Shown: piece after piece, positions 16,267-24,980 of the stretch
Layout of the letters: each line of letters starts with the position of its first letter
Position numbering within the stretch: position 1 is the first letter of the stretch
NCBI GenBank assembly: GCA_014444615.1
Contig: PVXE01000001.1
Location: forward strand, 1-64,000
Length of the DNA: 64,000 bases
DNA from: Tagaea sp. CACIAM 22H2
GTDB taxonomy: Bacteria; Pseudomonadota; Alphaproteobacteria; CACIAM-22H2
Direction: 5' to 3'
Notes under the pieces: generated by a model
Told to the model about the DNA's origin: nothing
What the model saw: the letters and a program-made list of their open reading frames with translations, nothing else
Database searches by the model: none
Translations under genes and position numbers: made by a program

Positions 16267-17918
16267 CCGGCGAACTCGCCATCGCGCTGGCGCAGACCGA
16301 CCCGAAGGTCGGCGACGTCGCGGGCAATTTGGCGCTGGCGCGCGACGCGCGCGCGAAGGCGGCGAAGCTCGGCGCCGATCTGGTCGTGTTCTCCGAACTC
16401 AACATCGCCGGCTATCCGCCCGAAGATCTGGTGCTGAAGCCCGCGTTCCAAGAAGCCTGCCGCGCGGCCGTCGAAAGCCTCGCCGCCGACACCGCCGATG
16501 GCGGGCCCGGCGTGATCGTCGGGGCACCCTGGGTCGAAGCCGGGCGCTTGCACAACACGGCCCTGCTGCTCGACGGCGGCAAGATCGCGGCGCTGCGCCA
16601 CAAGCACGAACTGCCGAATTACGGCGTGTTCGACGAGAAGCGCGTTTTTGCCGCCGGGCCGCTGCCGGGCCCGGTCGTGTTCCGGGGCGTGCGCCTCGGC
16701 CTGATGATCTGCGAAGACATGTGGTTTCCCGACGCAGCCGAATGCCTGGTCGAAAGCGGGGCGGAAATCCTGGTTGTGCCGAATGGCAGCCCGTTCGAGA
16801 TCGACAAGCTGGACGAGCGCATCGCGCTGGGCGTGCAGCGCGTGGTCGAAACCGGTCTGCCGCTGATCTATGTGAATCAGATCGGTGGGCAGGACGAGCT
16901 GGTGTTCGACGGCGCCTCCTTCGTGCTCAATGCCGATCGCCAGTTGGCGGCGCAGATGCCGGCCTTCGTCGGCGATCTGGCGCTCACCAAATGGCGGCGC
17001 AACGCCGGCGGCTGGGCCTGCATCGAAGGTCCGCGTGCGCGACCGCCCGAAAAACTCGAAGCGATCTATGCGGCCCTCGTGCTCGGCTTGCGCGATTACG
17101 TGACGAAGAACCGTTTCCCTGGCGTGATCCTGGGCCTGTCGGGCGGTATCGATTCAGCCCTCACCGCCGCCATCGCCGCCGATGCGCTGGGGCCCGAGAA
17201 GGTCCGCGCGGTGATGATGCCCTCGCGCTTCACCAGCCAGGAAAGCCTCGACGACGCGGCCGCTTGCGCCAAGCTGCTCGGCATCAATTACGACACGATT
17301 TCGATCGTGCCGGCGGTCAATGCCTTCGCCGAGATGCTGGCGCCGGCTTTCGACGACACGAAGCCCGACACGACCGAGGAAAATATCCAGTCGCGTTCGC
17401 GCGGCCTCACGCTGATGGCGCTGTCGAACAAGTTCGGCCACATGGTCGTGTCGACCGGCAACAAAAGCGAGATGTCGGCGGGCTACGCCACGCTTTACGG
17501 CGATATGTGCGGCGGTTTCGCCGTGCTGAAGGATGTCTATAAGACAACGGTGTTCGACCTGTCGCGCTGGCGCAATTCGAACAAGCCGGCGGATGCGCTG
17601 GGCCCCAAGGGTGCCGTGATGCCCGAACGCGTGATCGTCAAGCCGCCGACGGCGGAGCTGCGCGAAGGCCAAACCGACGAAGCCTCGCTCGGGCCCTATT
17701 CGCGGCTCGATGCGATTTTGCAGGCGCTGGTCGAAGGCGAGGGCAGCGTGGCCGCGGTCGTCGCCAAAGGTTTCGCCGAGGACGAAGTGCGCCGCATCTG
17801 GCGCATGCTCGACCTTGCCGAATACAAGCGCCGCCAGGCCCCGCCGGGCGTCAAAATCACGCGCCGCGCCTTCGGGCGCGAGCGCCGCTATCCCATCGTC
17901 AACGGTTTCAGAGGTTAG
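16263..17918 (+). CDS. nadE: NAD synthetase, glutamine-hydrolysing
   Basis: Protein of 551 residues from the GTG overlapping the UPF0114 stop. The N-terminal nitrilase-type glutaminase domain has the Glu (VVFSELNIAGYPPEDL), Lys (RHKHELPNYGVFDE) and Cys (GLMICEDMWFPD) triad. The C-terminal synthetase domain has the ATP loop LGLSGGIDSAL and the STGNKSEMSAGY segment. It amidates nicotinate adenine dinucleotide to NAD with glutamine as donor. gltX follows after two bases. Confidence 0.97.
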   Translation: MTGELAIALAQTDPKVGDVAGNLALARDARAKAAKLGADLVVFSELNIAGYPPEDLVLKPAFQEACRAAVESLAADTADGGPGVIVGAPWVEAGRLHNTALLLDGGKIAALRHKHELPNYGVFDEKRVFAAGPLPGPVVFRGVRLGLMICEDMWFPDAAECLVESGAEILVVPNGSPFEIDKLDERIALGVQRVVETGLPLIYVNQIGGQDELVFDGASFVLNADRQLAAQMPAFVGDLALTKWRRNAGGWACIEGPRARPPEKLEAIYAALVLGLRDYVTKNRFPGVILGLSGGIDSALTAAIAADALGPEKVRAVMMPSRFTSQESLDDAAACAKLLGINYDTISIVPAVNAFAEMLAPAFDDTKPDTTEENIQSRSRGLTLMALSNKFGHMVVSTGNKSEMSAGYATLYGDMCGGFAVLKDVYKTTVFDLSRWRNSNKPADALGPKGAVMPERVIVKPPTAELREGQTDEASLGPYSRLDAILQALVEGEGSVAAVVAKGFAEDEVRRIWRMLDLAEYKRRQAPPGVKITRRAFGRERRYPIVNGFRG

Positions 17919-17920
17919 TC

Positions 17921-19255
17921 ATGACGGTGCGGACCCGTTTCGCGCCGTCCCCGACGGGGCGGCTCCATCTCGGCAATGTGCGCGCGGCGCTGTTGAACTG
18001 GCTTTACGCGCGCAAGACGGGCGGCGAATTCCTGCTGCGTCTGGACGACACCGATCTGGAACGCTCGCGCCAGGAATATGCCGACGGCATCGTCGCGGAC
18101 CTAACTTGGCTCGGTCTCAAATGGGATGCGTTCGCGCGCCAGTCGGATCGTCTCGCGCGTTACGACGCGGCGGCCGAGACGTTGAAGGCGGCGGGGCGGC
18201 TTTACGCTTGCTACGAAACGCCCGAGGAATTGAAGCTCAAGCGCTTCAGCCAAGTCTCCGAAGGCGGCGTGCAGGTCTATGACCGTGCGGCGCTGCGCCT
18301 GACCGACGCGCAGAAGAAGGCATACGAGGCCGAAGGCCGCAAACCGCATTGGCGCTTCCTGCTGGAAGCGAAAGACGTACGCTGGAACGATCTGATCCGG
18401 GGCGAATGCAGCTATCACGGCTCGCGCGTGTCGGACCCCGTGCTGATCCGCGAGGACGGCTCGCCGACCTATACGCTCGCCTCGGTCGTCGATGATATCG
18501 AACTCGACGTCACGCATATCGTGCGCGGCGAGGATCACGTCACCAACACCTCGGTGCAGATCCAGATTTTCGAAGCGCTCGGCCGCGATCCGGCAACGCT
18601 CCATTTCGCGCATTTCACGCTGATCGGCGATATCGGCGGGCATAATCTGTCGAAGCGCGAAGGCGGCTTGTCGGTCGCCAATCTGCGCGACGACGGCTTG
18701 GAGCCCGAAGCGATCGCCTCGCTGCTCGCGCGCTTCGGCACCAGCGATTCCGTCGAGCCGGTCGCGAGCCTCGAGGCGCTGGTGCCCGGCTTCGCGTTCG
18801 AGAAATTCAGCCGCGCTTCGCCCAAGCTCGATCCCGAAGATCTGCTGCGCCTCAACGCCAAGATCGTGCATGGCTTGTCGTTCGACGCGGCGAAGGATCG
18901 CTTGCCCGAAGGGGCCGATGCGGCGTTCTGGGAGGGCGTGCGCCCGAACCTGACGAAGGTGCTCGATGCGCGCGAATGGTGGGCGCTGACCCATCAGCCG
19001 GTGGCGCCCGTGCTCGGCGACAAGGCGTTCTTGGCGGAAGCCGCGAAACTGCTGCCGGCCGAACCGTGGGACGCGACGACCTGGGGTACTTGGACCAAGG
19101 CGCTGGGTGCGGCCACGGGCCGCAAAGGCAAAGACTTGTTCATGCCGTTGCGCTTGGCGTTGACGGCGCGCGAACACGGGCCCGAACTCAAGACTTTGCT
19201 GCCGATGCTGGGCCGCGCGCGCGCGCTGGCCCGTTTGGAAGGGAAGACCGCGTGA
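17921..19255 (+). CDS. gltX: Glutamyl-tRNA synthetase
   Basis: Protein of 444 residues. The class I HIGH-type motif is APSPTGRLHLGNVR (8-21) and the KMSKS-type motif is NLSKREGG (about 246-253). It charges tRNA with glutamate. Many alphaproteobacteria carry two GltX copies, one able to mischarge tRNA-Gln for the GatCAB pathway; which copy this is cannot be told here. Its TGA overlaps the GTG start of cysS. Confidence 0.94.
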   Translation: MTVRTRFAPSPTGRLHLGNVRAALLNWLYARKTGGEFLLRLDDTDLERSRQEYADGIVADLTWLGLKWDAFARQSDRLARYDAAAETLKAAGRLYACYETPEELKLKRFSQVSEGGVQVYDRAALRLTDAQKKAYEAEGRKPHWRFLLEAKDVRWNDLIRGECSYHGSRVSDPVLIREDGSPTYTLASVVDDIELDVTHIVRGEDHVTNTSVQIQIFEALGRDPATLHFAHFTLIGDIGGHNLSKREGGLSVANLRDDGLEPEAIASLLARFGTSDSVEPVASLEALVPGFAFEKFSRASPKLDPEDLLRLNAKIVHGLSFDAAKDRLPEGADAAFWEGVRPNLTKVLDAREWWALTHQPVAPVLGDKAFLAEAAKLLPAEPWDATTWGTWTKALGAATGRKGKDLFMPLRLALTAREHGPELKTLLPMLGRARALARLEGKTA

Positions 19256-20676
19256 AGCTCCAGCTGCACAACACGCTCACCAAGCGGAAGGAGGAATTCG
19301 TTCCCCTCGATCCGTCGAACGTGCGCATGTATGTGTGCGGCCCCACGGTCTACGACTTCGCGCATATCGGCAACGCGCGCCCCGTCGTCGTGTTCGACAC
19401 GCTCTATCGCGTATTGAAGCGGCTGTATCCTCGCGTCGAGTATGCGCGGAACATCACTGATATCGACGACAAGATCATCGCGCGGGCGCTCGAATCCAAG
19501 CGCACGATCGACGAGATCACGCAAGAAACCACGCGCGCCTATCACGAGGATATGGCCGCGTTGGGTGCCTTGCGCCCCGATCACGAGCCGCGCTGCACGC
19601 AGACCGTGCCCGAAATGGTGGCGATGATCGCCAAGCTCGTCGCGTCGGGCCACGCTTATGCGGCCGAAGGACATGTGATGTTCAACGTGCCCGCCTACGC
19701 AGAGTACGGGCGTTTGTCGGGCCGTTCGCGCGACGACCAGATCGCCGGTGCCCGCGTCGAAGTCGCACCCTACAAAAAGGACGCGGCCGATTTCGTGCTT
19801 TGGAAGCCGTCCACACCGGAGCAGCCGGGCTGGGAGTCGCCCTGGGGGCGCGGCCGGCCGGGCTGGCATATCGAATGCTCGGCGATGTCCGAAAAGCTGT
19901 TCGGCCCGACGTTCGATATCCATGGCGGCGGGCAGGATCTGATCTTCCCGCATCACGAGAACGAGATCGCGCAGTCGGTCTGCGCACATGACGGCGTCCA
20001 GTTCGTGAAATACTGGATGCATAACGGCTTCGTGATCGTGAACGGCGAGAAAATGTCGAAGAGCCTCGGCAATTTCTACACCGTGCGCGATCTACGTGAT
20101 CGTGCGCCCGGTGAGGCGATTCGCCTGCTGCTGCTGAAGACGCATTACCGCGCGCCGCTCGATTTCACCGACGACGGTTTGAAGCAAGCGAAGGGCGAGT
20201 TGGATCGTTGGTATCGTGCTTTAGCGTCAGTGCAAGATGCTGATGAGGAGATTTCTGATATTCCTCTTCCGGTCGAGCAAGGCGGTGTACTCGAAGATTT
20301 GATGGATGACCTGAATACGCCAATGGCGATTGCCAGAATGCATGCTTTGGCAGATTTCGTGTTGAACCCGACATCTCATTCTCACATGCCATCGGGCGCT
20401 CCCGCGATTTATACGAAGGGCCAACTGAAGCATCGACTCCTCTTGAATGCTCGATTGCTTGGAGTATTGACCCAAACACCGGATGCTTGGTTCAAGTGGA
20501 CTCCATCGGGCAATGAGGGCCCCAGCGCCGCCGATATCGAAGCCGCGATCCAAGCGCGCCTCGATGCGCGCAAAGCGAAGAACTTCGCCGAAGCGGACCG
20601 CATCCGCGACGATTTGAAAGCCAAGGGCGTGATATTGGAAGACGGGCCCAAGGGCACCACCTGGAAACGAGGCTGA
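19252..20676 (+). CDS. cysS: Cysteinyl-tRNA synthetase
   Basis: Protein of 474 residues starting at a GTG overlapping the gltX stop. HIGH-type motif CGPTVYDFAHIGNAR (about 24-38), zinc ligands including ECSAMS and HHENE, and KMSKSLGNF (about 268-276) are intact. The DALR-type segment LMDDLNTPMAIARMHALA and the C-terminal EADRIRDDLKAKGV are conserved, so the enzyme should work. Odd feature: bases about 20165-20520, coding the region between the catalytic core and the C-terminal tail, have far lower GC and different codons (TTA, TCT, CCT, CTT, AGA, ACA) than the rest of the gene. Confidence 0.96.
   Translation: MKLQLHNTLTKRKEEFVPLDPSNVRMYVCGPTVYDFAHIGNARPVVVFDTLYRVLKRLYPRVEYARNITDIDDKIIARALESKRTIDEITQETTRAYHEDMAALGALRPDHEPRCTQTVPEMVAMIAKLVASGHAYAAEGHVMFNVPAYAEYGRLSGRSRDDQIAGARVEVAPYKKDAADFVLWKPSTPEQPGWESPWGRGRPGWHIECSAMSEKLFGPTFDIHGGGQDLIFPHHENEIAQSVCAHDGVQFVKYWMHNGFVIVNGEKMSKSLGNFYTVRDLRDRAPGEAIRLLLLKTHYRAPLDFTDDGLKQAKGELDRWYRALASVQDADEEISDIPLPVEQGGVLEDLMDDLNTPMAIARMHALADFVLNPTSHSHMPSGAPAIYTKGQLKHRLLLNARLLGVLTQTPDAWFKWTPSGNEGPSAADIEAAIQARLDARKAKNFAEADRIRDDLKAKGVILEDGPKGTTWKRG
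20165..20520. other. Low-GC recombination-like patch inside cysS
   Basis: By hand count bases 20221-20520 are about 51% G+C, against 70% for the 60 bases at 20101-20160 and similarly high values just after 20520. The reading frame and family motifs continue through it, so it is a codon-composition change, not an insertion or frameshift. Boundaries are approximate. Confidence 0.7.
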
Positions 20677-20678
20677 CC

Positions 20679-22283
20679 ATGGCCGACCGCGTTTATCTCT
20701 TCGACTCGACGCTGCGCGACGGCGCGCAGACGCAGGGCGTGGATTTCAATCCGGCGGACAAGGCGGCGATCGCGAAGGCGCTCGACAAGCTCGGCATCGA
20801 CTACGTCGAAGGCGGCTGGCCGGGGGCCAACCCGACCGACGACGCGTTTTTCGGCGATCTGCCCAAGCTCGGCCAAGCGCGCATGACCGCCTTCGGGATG
20901 ACGCGCCGCTCCGGCCGTTCGGCCGCCAACGATCCGGGGCTCCAGGCCGTCCTCGGCACGGCCGCCCCCGCGGCGTGCCTCGTCGGCAAGACCTGGGATT
21001 TCCATGTCGAGCTCGCCTTGGGCGTGTCGCTCGCCGAGAACATCGACATGATCGTCGAAAGCCTCGCGGAATCGATCAAGCGCGGCAAGGAGACGATGCT
21101 CGACGCCGAGCATTTCTTCGACGGCTACAAGGCCAATCCGGGCTTCGCGCTGGATTGCGTGAAAGCCGCGCGCGATGCGGGTGCGCGCTGGATCGTGCTG
21201 TGCGACACCAACGGCGGCACGCTGCCGCACGAGATCGAGCGCATCGTCGGCGAAGTGACGAAGCATGTGCCGGGCGACAAGCTCGGCATCCATTGCCACA
21301 ACGACACCGAGAACGCGGTCGCCAATTCGCTGGCGGCGGTGAAGGCGGGCGTGCGCCAGGTGCAAGGCACGATCAATGGCCTTGGCGAGCGCTGCGGCAA
21401 CGCGAATCTGATGTCGATCATCCCCAATCTGACGATCAAGATGGGGTACGACACGGGTGTGAGCGCCGAAAAACTCACGCAGCTGACGCATGTCTCGCGC
21501 ATGTTGGACGAGCGCCTCAACCGCTCGCCAGCGCGCAACGCCGCCTATGTCGGCGACAGCGCCTTCGCGCACAAGGGCGGGCTGCACGTGTCGGCGGTCG
21601 AGAAGGACCCGCGCACCTACGAACACGTGCCGCCCGAGACGGTCGGCAACAAGCGGCATATCGTCGTATCGGACCAGGCGGGGCGATCGAATGTGGTGTC
21701 GAGGCTGCGCGATATCGGCGTCGAGATCGATCCGAAAAGCCCCGCCCTCGGCAAATTGCTCGACGAGATCAAGAACCGCGAGCATGACGGCTTCACCTAT
21801 GACGGCGCGGACGGTTCGTTCGAATTGCTCGCGCGCCGCTTGATCCACGGCGTGCCCGATTATTTCAAGCTGGTCAGCTTCCGCGTGATCACCGAGCGGC
21901 GCTACAACGCGCGCGGCGATCTGGTGACGATGTCGGAAGCCAGCGTGAAGCTCGATGTCGGCAGCCATCGCCGCCTGACGGTCGGCGAAGGCAATGGCCC
22001 GGTGAACGCGCTCGACGCCGCGTTGCGCGCGGCGTTGCTCGAGTTCTATCCGGGGCTCAAGGAATTGCGCCTCGTCGACTACAAGGTGCGTATCCTCGCC
22101 CCCGAACGCGCCACGGCCGCCGTGACGCGCGTGATGATCGAAAGTGCCGACGGTCACGAACATGGCGACGTGCGCAGCTGGGGTACGGTCGGCGTGTCGG
22201 AAAACGTGATCGACGCGTCCTACGGCGCCCTGCACGATTCGATCACCTGGAAGCTCTATCGCGACGGCGTCGCCGCACCCTGA
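20679..22283 (+). CDS. cimA: (R)-citramalate synthase
   Basis: Protein of 534 residues. The N-terminal HMGL-type catalytic domain begins with DSTLRDGAQTQGV, containing the catalytic Arg-Asp, and has IHCHNDTENAVANSL with metal-binding histidines and GERCGNANL. The C-terminal part (about 390-534) is the LeuA-type regulatory domain. The GWPGANPTDD segment points to CimA rather than isopropylmalate or homocitrate synthase. It condenses pyruvate with acetyl-CoA on a threonine-independent route to isoleucine. It lies two bases after cysS and one base before trmJ. Confidence 0.92.
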   Translation: MADRVYLFDSTLRDGAQTQGVDFNPADKAAIAKALDKLGIDYVEGGWPGANPTDDAFFGDLPKLGQARMTAFGMTRRSGRSAANDPGLQAVLGTAAPAACLVGKTWDFHVELALGVSLAENIDMIVESLAESIKRGKETMLDAEHFFDGYKANPGFALDCVKAARDAGARWIVLCDTNGGTLPHEIERIVGEVTKHVPGDKLGIHCHNDTENAVANSLAAVKAGVRQVQGTINGLGERCGNANLMSIIPNLTIKMGYDTGVSAEKLTQLTHVSRMLDERLNRSPARNAAYVGDSAFAHKGGLHVSAVEKDPRTYEHVPPETVGNKRHIVVSDQAGRSNVVSRLRDIGVEIDPKSPALGKLLDEIKNREHDGFTYDGADGSFELLARRLIHGVPDYFKLVSFRVITERRYNARGDLVTMSEASVKLDVGSHRRLTVGEGNGPVNALDAALRAALLEFYPGLKELRLVDYKVRILAPERATAAVTRVMIESADGHEHGDVRSWGTVGVSENVIDASYGALHDSITWKLYRDGVAAP

Positions 22284-22284
22284 A

Positions 22285-23067
22285 ATGAGTACGCGCGGCC
22301 CCGCCATCGTCCTCGTCCGCCCGCAATTGGCGGAGAATATCGGTATGGCTGCGCGCGCGATGTTGAATTGCGGATTGACCGACCTGCGCCTCGTCAGTCC
22401 GCGCGTCGAGCCGACGGACGAGCGCGCGCGCCGGTCCTGCTCGGGTGCCGATACGGTGCTGGAGCAAGCGCGGGTGTTCGACGATTTGGGCGCGGCGATC
22501 GCGGATCTCACGCGCGTCTATGCGACGTGCCCGCGCGATCGCGACATGGTGAAGCCCTATTTCGCGCCGCGCGAGGCGATCCGCGTCGCGGCTGAAACGA
22601 TCGACGCGGGGCGGGGCGTCGGGTTTTTATTCGGGCCCGAGCGCACGGGGCTTGAGAACGACGAGATCACGCTGGCCGACGCGATCGTGCCATTCCCGGT
22701 CAATCCGGAGTTCAGTTCGCTGAACCTTGCCCAAGCGGTGCTGGTCGTCGGCTATGAATGGATCAGCCGCCAATCGGATGCGCCCGCGCGCCATTTGCGA
22801 TTGGGCAAAGCCGAGCCCGCGAACAAGGGCGAGATCGAGGGCTTGTTGAAGCGTCTGGAAGCCGCCCTCGACGATTGCGGGTTCCTGCGCAACGAACAAA
22901 TGCGCCCGACGATGGTGCGCAACATCCGCGCCTTCCTGCTGCGCGCGCGGCCGATGGCGCACGAGATCCGCACGGCGCACGGCATGTTATCGGGGCTTAT
23001 CGACCGGCCCCATGGTCCGGAACGTGCCGGTAAATCGAAACCCCGGAATCCCGCCCGCGAAGACTAA
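22285..23067 (+). CDS. trmJ: tRNA (cytidine/uridine-2'-O)-methyltransferase, TrmJ-like
   Basis: Protein of 260 residues of the SPOUT superfamily. It opens with IVLVRPQLAENIGMAARAM, and has the knot motifs FLFGPERTGLENDEI (about 113-127) and INL-like SSLNLAQAVLVVGYE (about 143-157). TrmJ methylates position 32 of several tRNAs. The charged C-terminal tail (GPERAGKSKPRN) is likely disordered. Its last 71 bases overlap the 3' end of the cyclase gene on the other strand. Confidence 0.88.
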   Translation: MSTRGPAIVLVRPQLAENIGMAARAMLNCGLTDLRLVSPRVEPTDERARRSCSGADTVLEQARVFDDLGAAIADLTRVYATCPRDRDMVKPYFAPREAIRVAAETIDAGRGVGFLFGPERTGLENDEITLADAIVPFPVNPEFSSLNLAQAVLVVGYEWISRQSDAPARHLRLGKAEPANKGEIEGLLKRLEAALDDCGFLRNEQMRPTMVRNIRAFLLRARPMAHEIRTAHGMLSGLIDRPHGPERAGKSKPRNPARED

Positions 23068-24763
23068 ACTCGCCCTGCGCGATCCAGCCTTGGGGTTTGC
23101 CGGCGGCGTCGAACGTGTCGCTGCTTGCCAGCACGCAGCACGCATCGCCGGGCTTCATGAAATCCTTGCCCAATTGTTCGATGCGCTGGGTCGCGTTCAC
23201 CGCGTCGCCGATGATCGTGTAGTTGAGGCGGCCGGTCGTGCCCACATTGCCCACGACGACGCGGCCCGTATGCACGCCGATGCGCACGCGAAGGCCGGTA
23301 TTCGCCATCGACGCGGCGATGTCGGCGGCGCATTCCAACGCCGCGCGCGCGTGGCCCGGCAGATTGTCGGGCGCTCCCCAAAACGCCATCGCGCCGTCGC
23401 CCAGGAATTTGTCGACCGTGCCGCCGCTTGCTTCGACCGCGCGGATCACTTGCGCGAAATGGGCGTTGAGCATTTCCGCGACGCGCGTGGGCGGCATGTC
23501 CTGCGTCAGCGTCGTGAAGCCGGCGATGTCGGTGAACATGATCGTCAATTCGCGCTCCGCCGATTCCGGCGGCGCTTCGCGCGCGAGCCGGCGCACAAGG
23601 CCCTTGGGCACGTAGGATTCGAACCAGCGCAACGCGCCCAGCAATCGATTGAAAGCGCGGGCCTGTTCGTCGAGCTCGCGGATGCGGCTGGGCGGCAGCG
23701 GCTGCGCCTTGGAGAAATCGAGATCCGCGAGTTCGGCCGCGGCGCGCGCGAAACTGCGCGTGGGGGCCGCCAGTTTGCGCGCGAGCAAGATCGCGACGAT
23801 CACCGAAATCGCGAGAACGGCCAAGCCGGCGACACCGGCCAACGTGGCGGTGCGCAAACCGCCGGCGATATCGTCGACCCGGAAATACGCGCCGACATAC
23901 CAGGGCGGATCGCCGAATTCGGGCATCGTGCGATAAAGATAGAGATAGGGCACGCCGTTCACGTCGGCGGCGTGCGACGTGGCGGATAAGCGTCCGAGAA
24001 ACGGCGCCGAGCGCTTGGCCGTCCAAATCTGCGTGAGGACGGGATCGTCGACTTCCGCCAGACCGGGCAGCGGCTTGGCGGGCGTCAGGCCGGGAAAGTG
24101 ACCGGCCAAGCGGCGATGGGCGAGAACGTGATCGCGCCCGCGCAGCACGAAAGGATGGCCGCCATATTCGGTGGCGGTGGATTCGTCGATCACGCGCGAC
24201 AGCTCGCCAAGCAGCACGACGGCGCCGATCACGCCGACCAGCTTGCCGTCGCGGCGCAGCGCTTGGCGGCGATTGACCACCGGCCCGTCGTAACGGCGCG
24301 TGAAGAACAACTCGCCCCACCAGCCGCCTTCGCGGTTCTGCGCGTCGGCGATGCCCTGCAACAGGCTGGGATCGTTGCGCGCGTCGATATGCATGACCTC
24401 CGCGCCCGCCTCGGTGCGATTGACGAACGTGGCGATGCCGTCCACCGGGATATAGGCAAGCGCTTGGATCGCGGTGACGCCGGCCAGCGCCCCGGTCAGC
24501 AGATCGGAAACACGCTCCGATCCGTCGTCGGGGCCGTCGGCAGGCAACACGCGCGCGATGTAGTCGAGCTGCGCGGAGGCGGGATCGAGATGCTCGCGCA
24601 CTTGGCGCGACACGAGTTCCACCATCAGGTCGGCTTTTTCGCGGAACAGCTCGCGCGCACCGCCGCCGCCGATCAAAACCTGGATCGCCAAGACGACCGC
24701 GAGGGCGAGTCCCACGAGCCCGGCGAGTGCCACCGCCAGCAGCGGGCCGATGCCGAAGCCCAT
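22997..24763 (-). CDS. Membrane adenylate/guanylate cyclase with Cache-like sensor
   Basis: Protein of 588 residues. Order: membrane segment about 6-31, periplasmic region about 33-300 resembling a Cache sensor (for example GKLVGVIGAVVLLGELS and WYVGAYFRVDDI), membrane segment about 305-329, HAMP-like linker (KLAAPTRSFARAAAELADLDF) and a class III cyclase domain from about 405. Metal-binding aspartates are Asp412 (FTDIAGFT) and Asp456 (FLGDGAMAFWG), and the NVGTTGRLNYTIIGDAVN loop is intact. It should make cAMP or cGMP in response to an external ligand. The start at ATG 24763 is the first one giving a sensible membrane anchor. Confidence 0.9.
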   Translation of the reverse strand: MGFGIGPLLAVALAGLVGLALAVVLAIQVLIGGGGARELFREKADLMVELVSRQVREHLDPASAQLDYIARVLPADGPDDGSERVSDLLTGALAGVTAIQALAYIPVDGIATFVNRTEAGAEVMHIDARNDPSLLQGIADAQNREGGWWGELFFTRRYDGPVVNRRQALRRDGKLVGVIGAVVLLGELSRVIDESTATEYGGHPFVLRGRDHVLAHRRLAGHFPGLTPAKPLPGLAEVDDPVLTQIWTAKRSAPFLGRLSATSHAADVNGVPYLYLYRTMPEFGDPPWYVGAYFRVDDIAGGLRTATLAGVAGLAVLAISVIVAILLARKLAAPTRSFARAAAELADLDFSKAQPLPPSRIRELDEQARAFNRLLGALRWFESYVPKGLVRRLAREAPPESAERELTIMFTDIAGFTTLTQDMPPTRVAEMLNAHFAQVIRAVEASGGTVDKFLGDGAMAFWGAPDNLPGHARAALECAADIAASMANTGLRVRIGVHTGRVVVGNVGTTGRLNYTIIGDAVNATQRIEQLGKDFMKPGDACCVLASSDTFDAAGKPQGWIAQGEFSLRGRDSGVSIYRHVPDHGAGR

Positions 24764-24806
24764 TAATCGCCGTTCAGATGATTGATTCAAAAGGGGAAAC
24801 CCGTGT

Positions 24807-24834
24807 TTGACAGTCCGCGTAACTCTAGTATATT
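24807..24834 (+). promoter_or_regulatory. Strong sigma-70 promoter of rpsD
   Basis: A perfect -35 TTGACA (24807-24812), a 16-base spacer and TATATT (24829-24834, five of six consensus bases) predict a start near 24841. This leaves a leader of about 140 bases before rpsD. Confidence 0.75.
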
Positions 24835-24840
24835 CCGCGC

Positions 24841-24980
24841 CCTTCGGACACGTCATTCCTGCCTGGCAAGGCTTTGCCCCGTTTCGACGGGCCATTACCG
24901 GGAAAGAACGGGTCCAATCTTTCCGGTGTCGCGTCAAGGGGTTCGCCAGGCTCCGCGACGATGCCAGGGGAACCTGAGTT
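24841..24980 (+). promoter_or_regulatory. Structured 5' leader of rpsD, candidate S4 autoregulatory element
   Basis: Three consecutive hairpins can form: GGCAA/TTGCC (24865-24878), CCCGT-TTCG-ACGGG with a UUCG loop (24878-24891), and a stem of nine pairs with one bulge at 24898-24926. GGTTC (24940-24944) can also pair with GAACC (24970-24974), which overlaps the ribosome binding site AGGGGAA (24966-24972). S4 autoregulates translation in other bacteria through leader RNAs; the same role here is inference. Confidence 0.4.

Noticed and set aside
20165..20520. Mobile element remnant or frameshift in cysS
   Set aside because: No inverted repeats or target duplication, the frame stays open and conserved residues continue, so recombination of a homologous segment fits better.
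20409..22511. 700-codon minus-strand frame across cysS-cimA
   Set aside because: Spans parts of two confirmed genes on the opposite strand and has the composition of a shadow frame.
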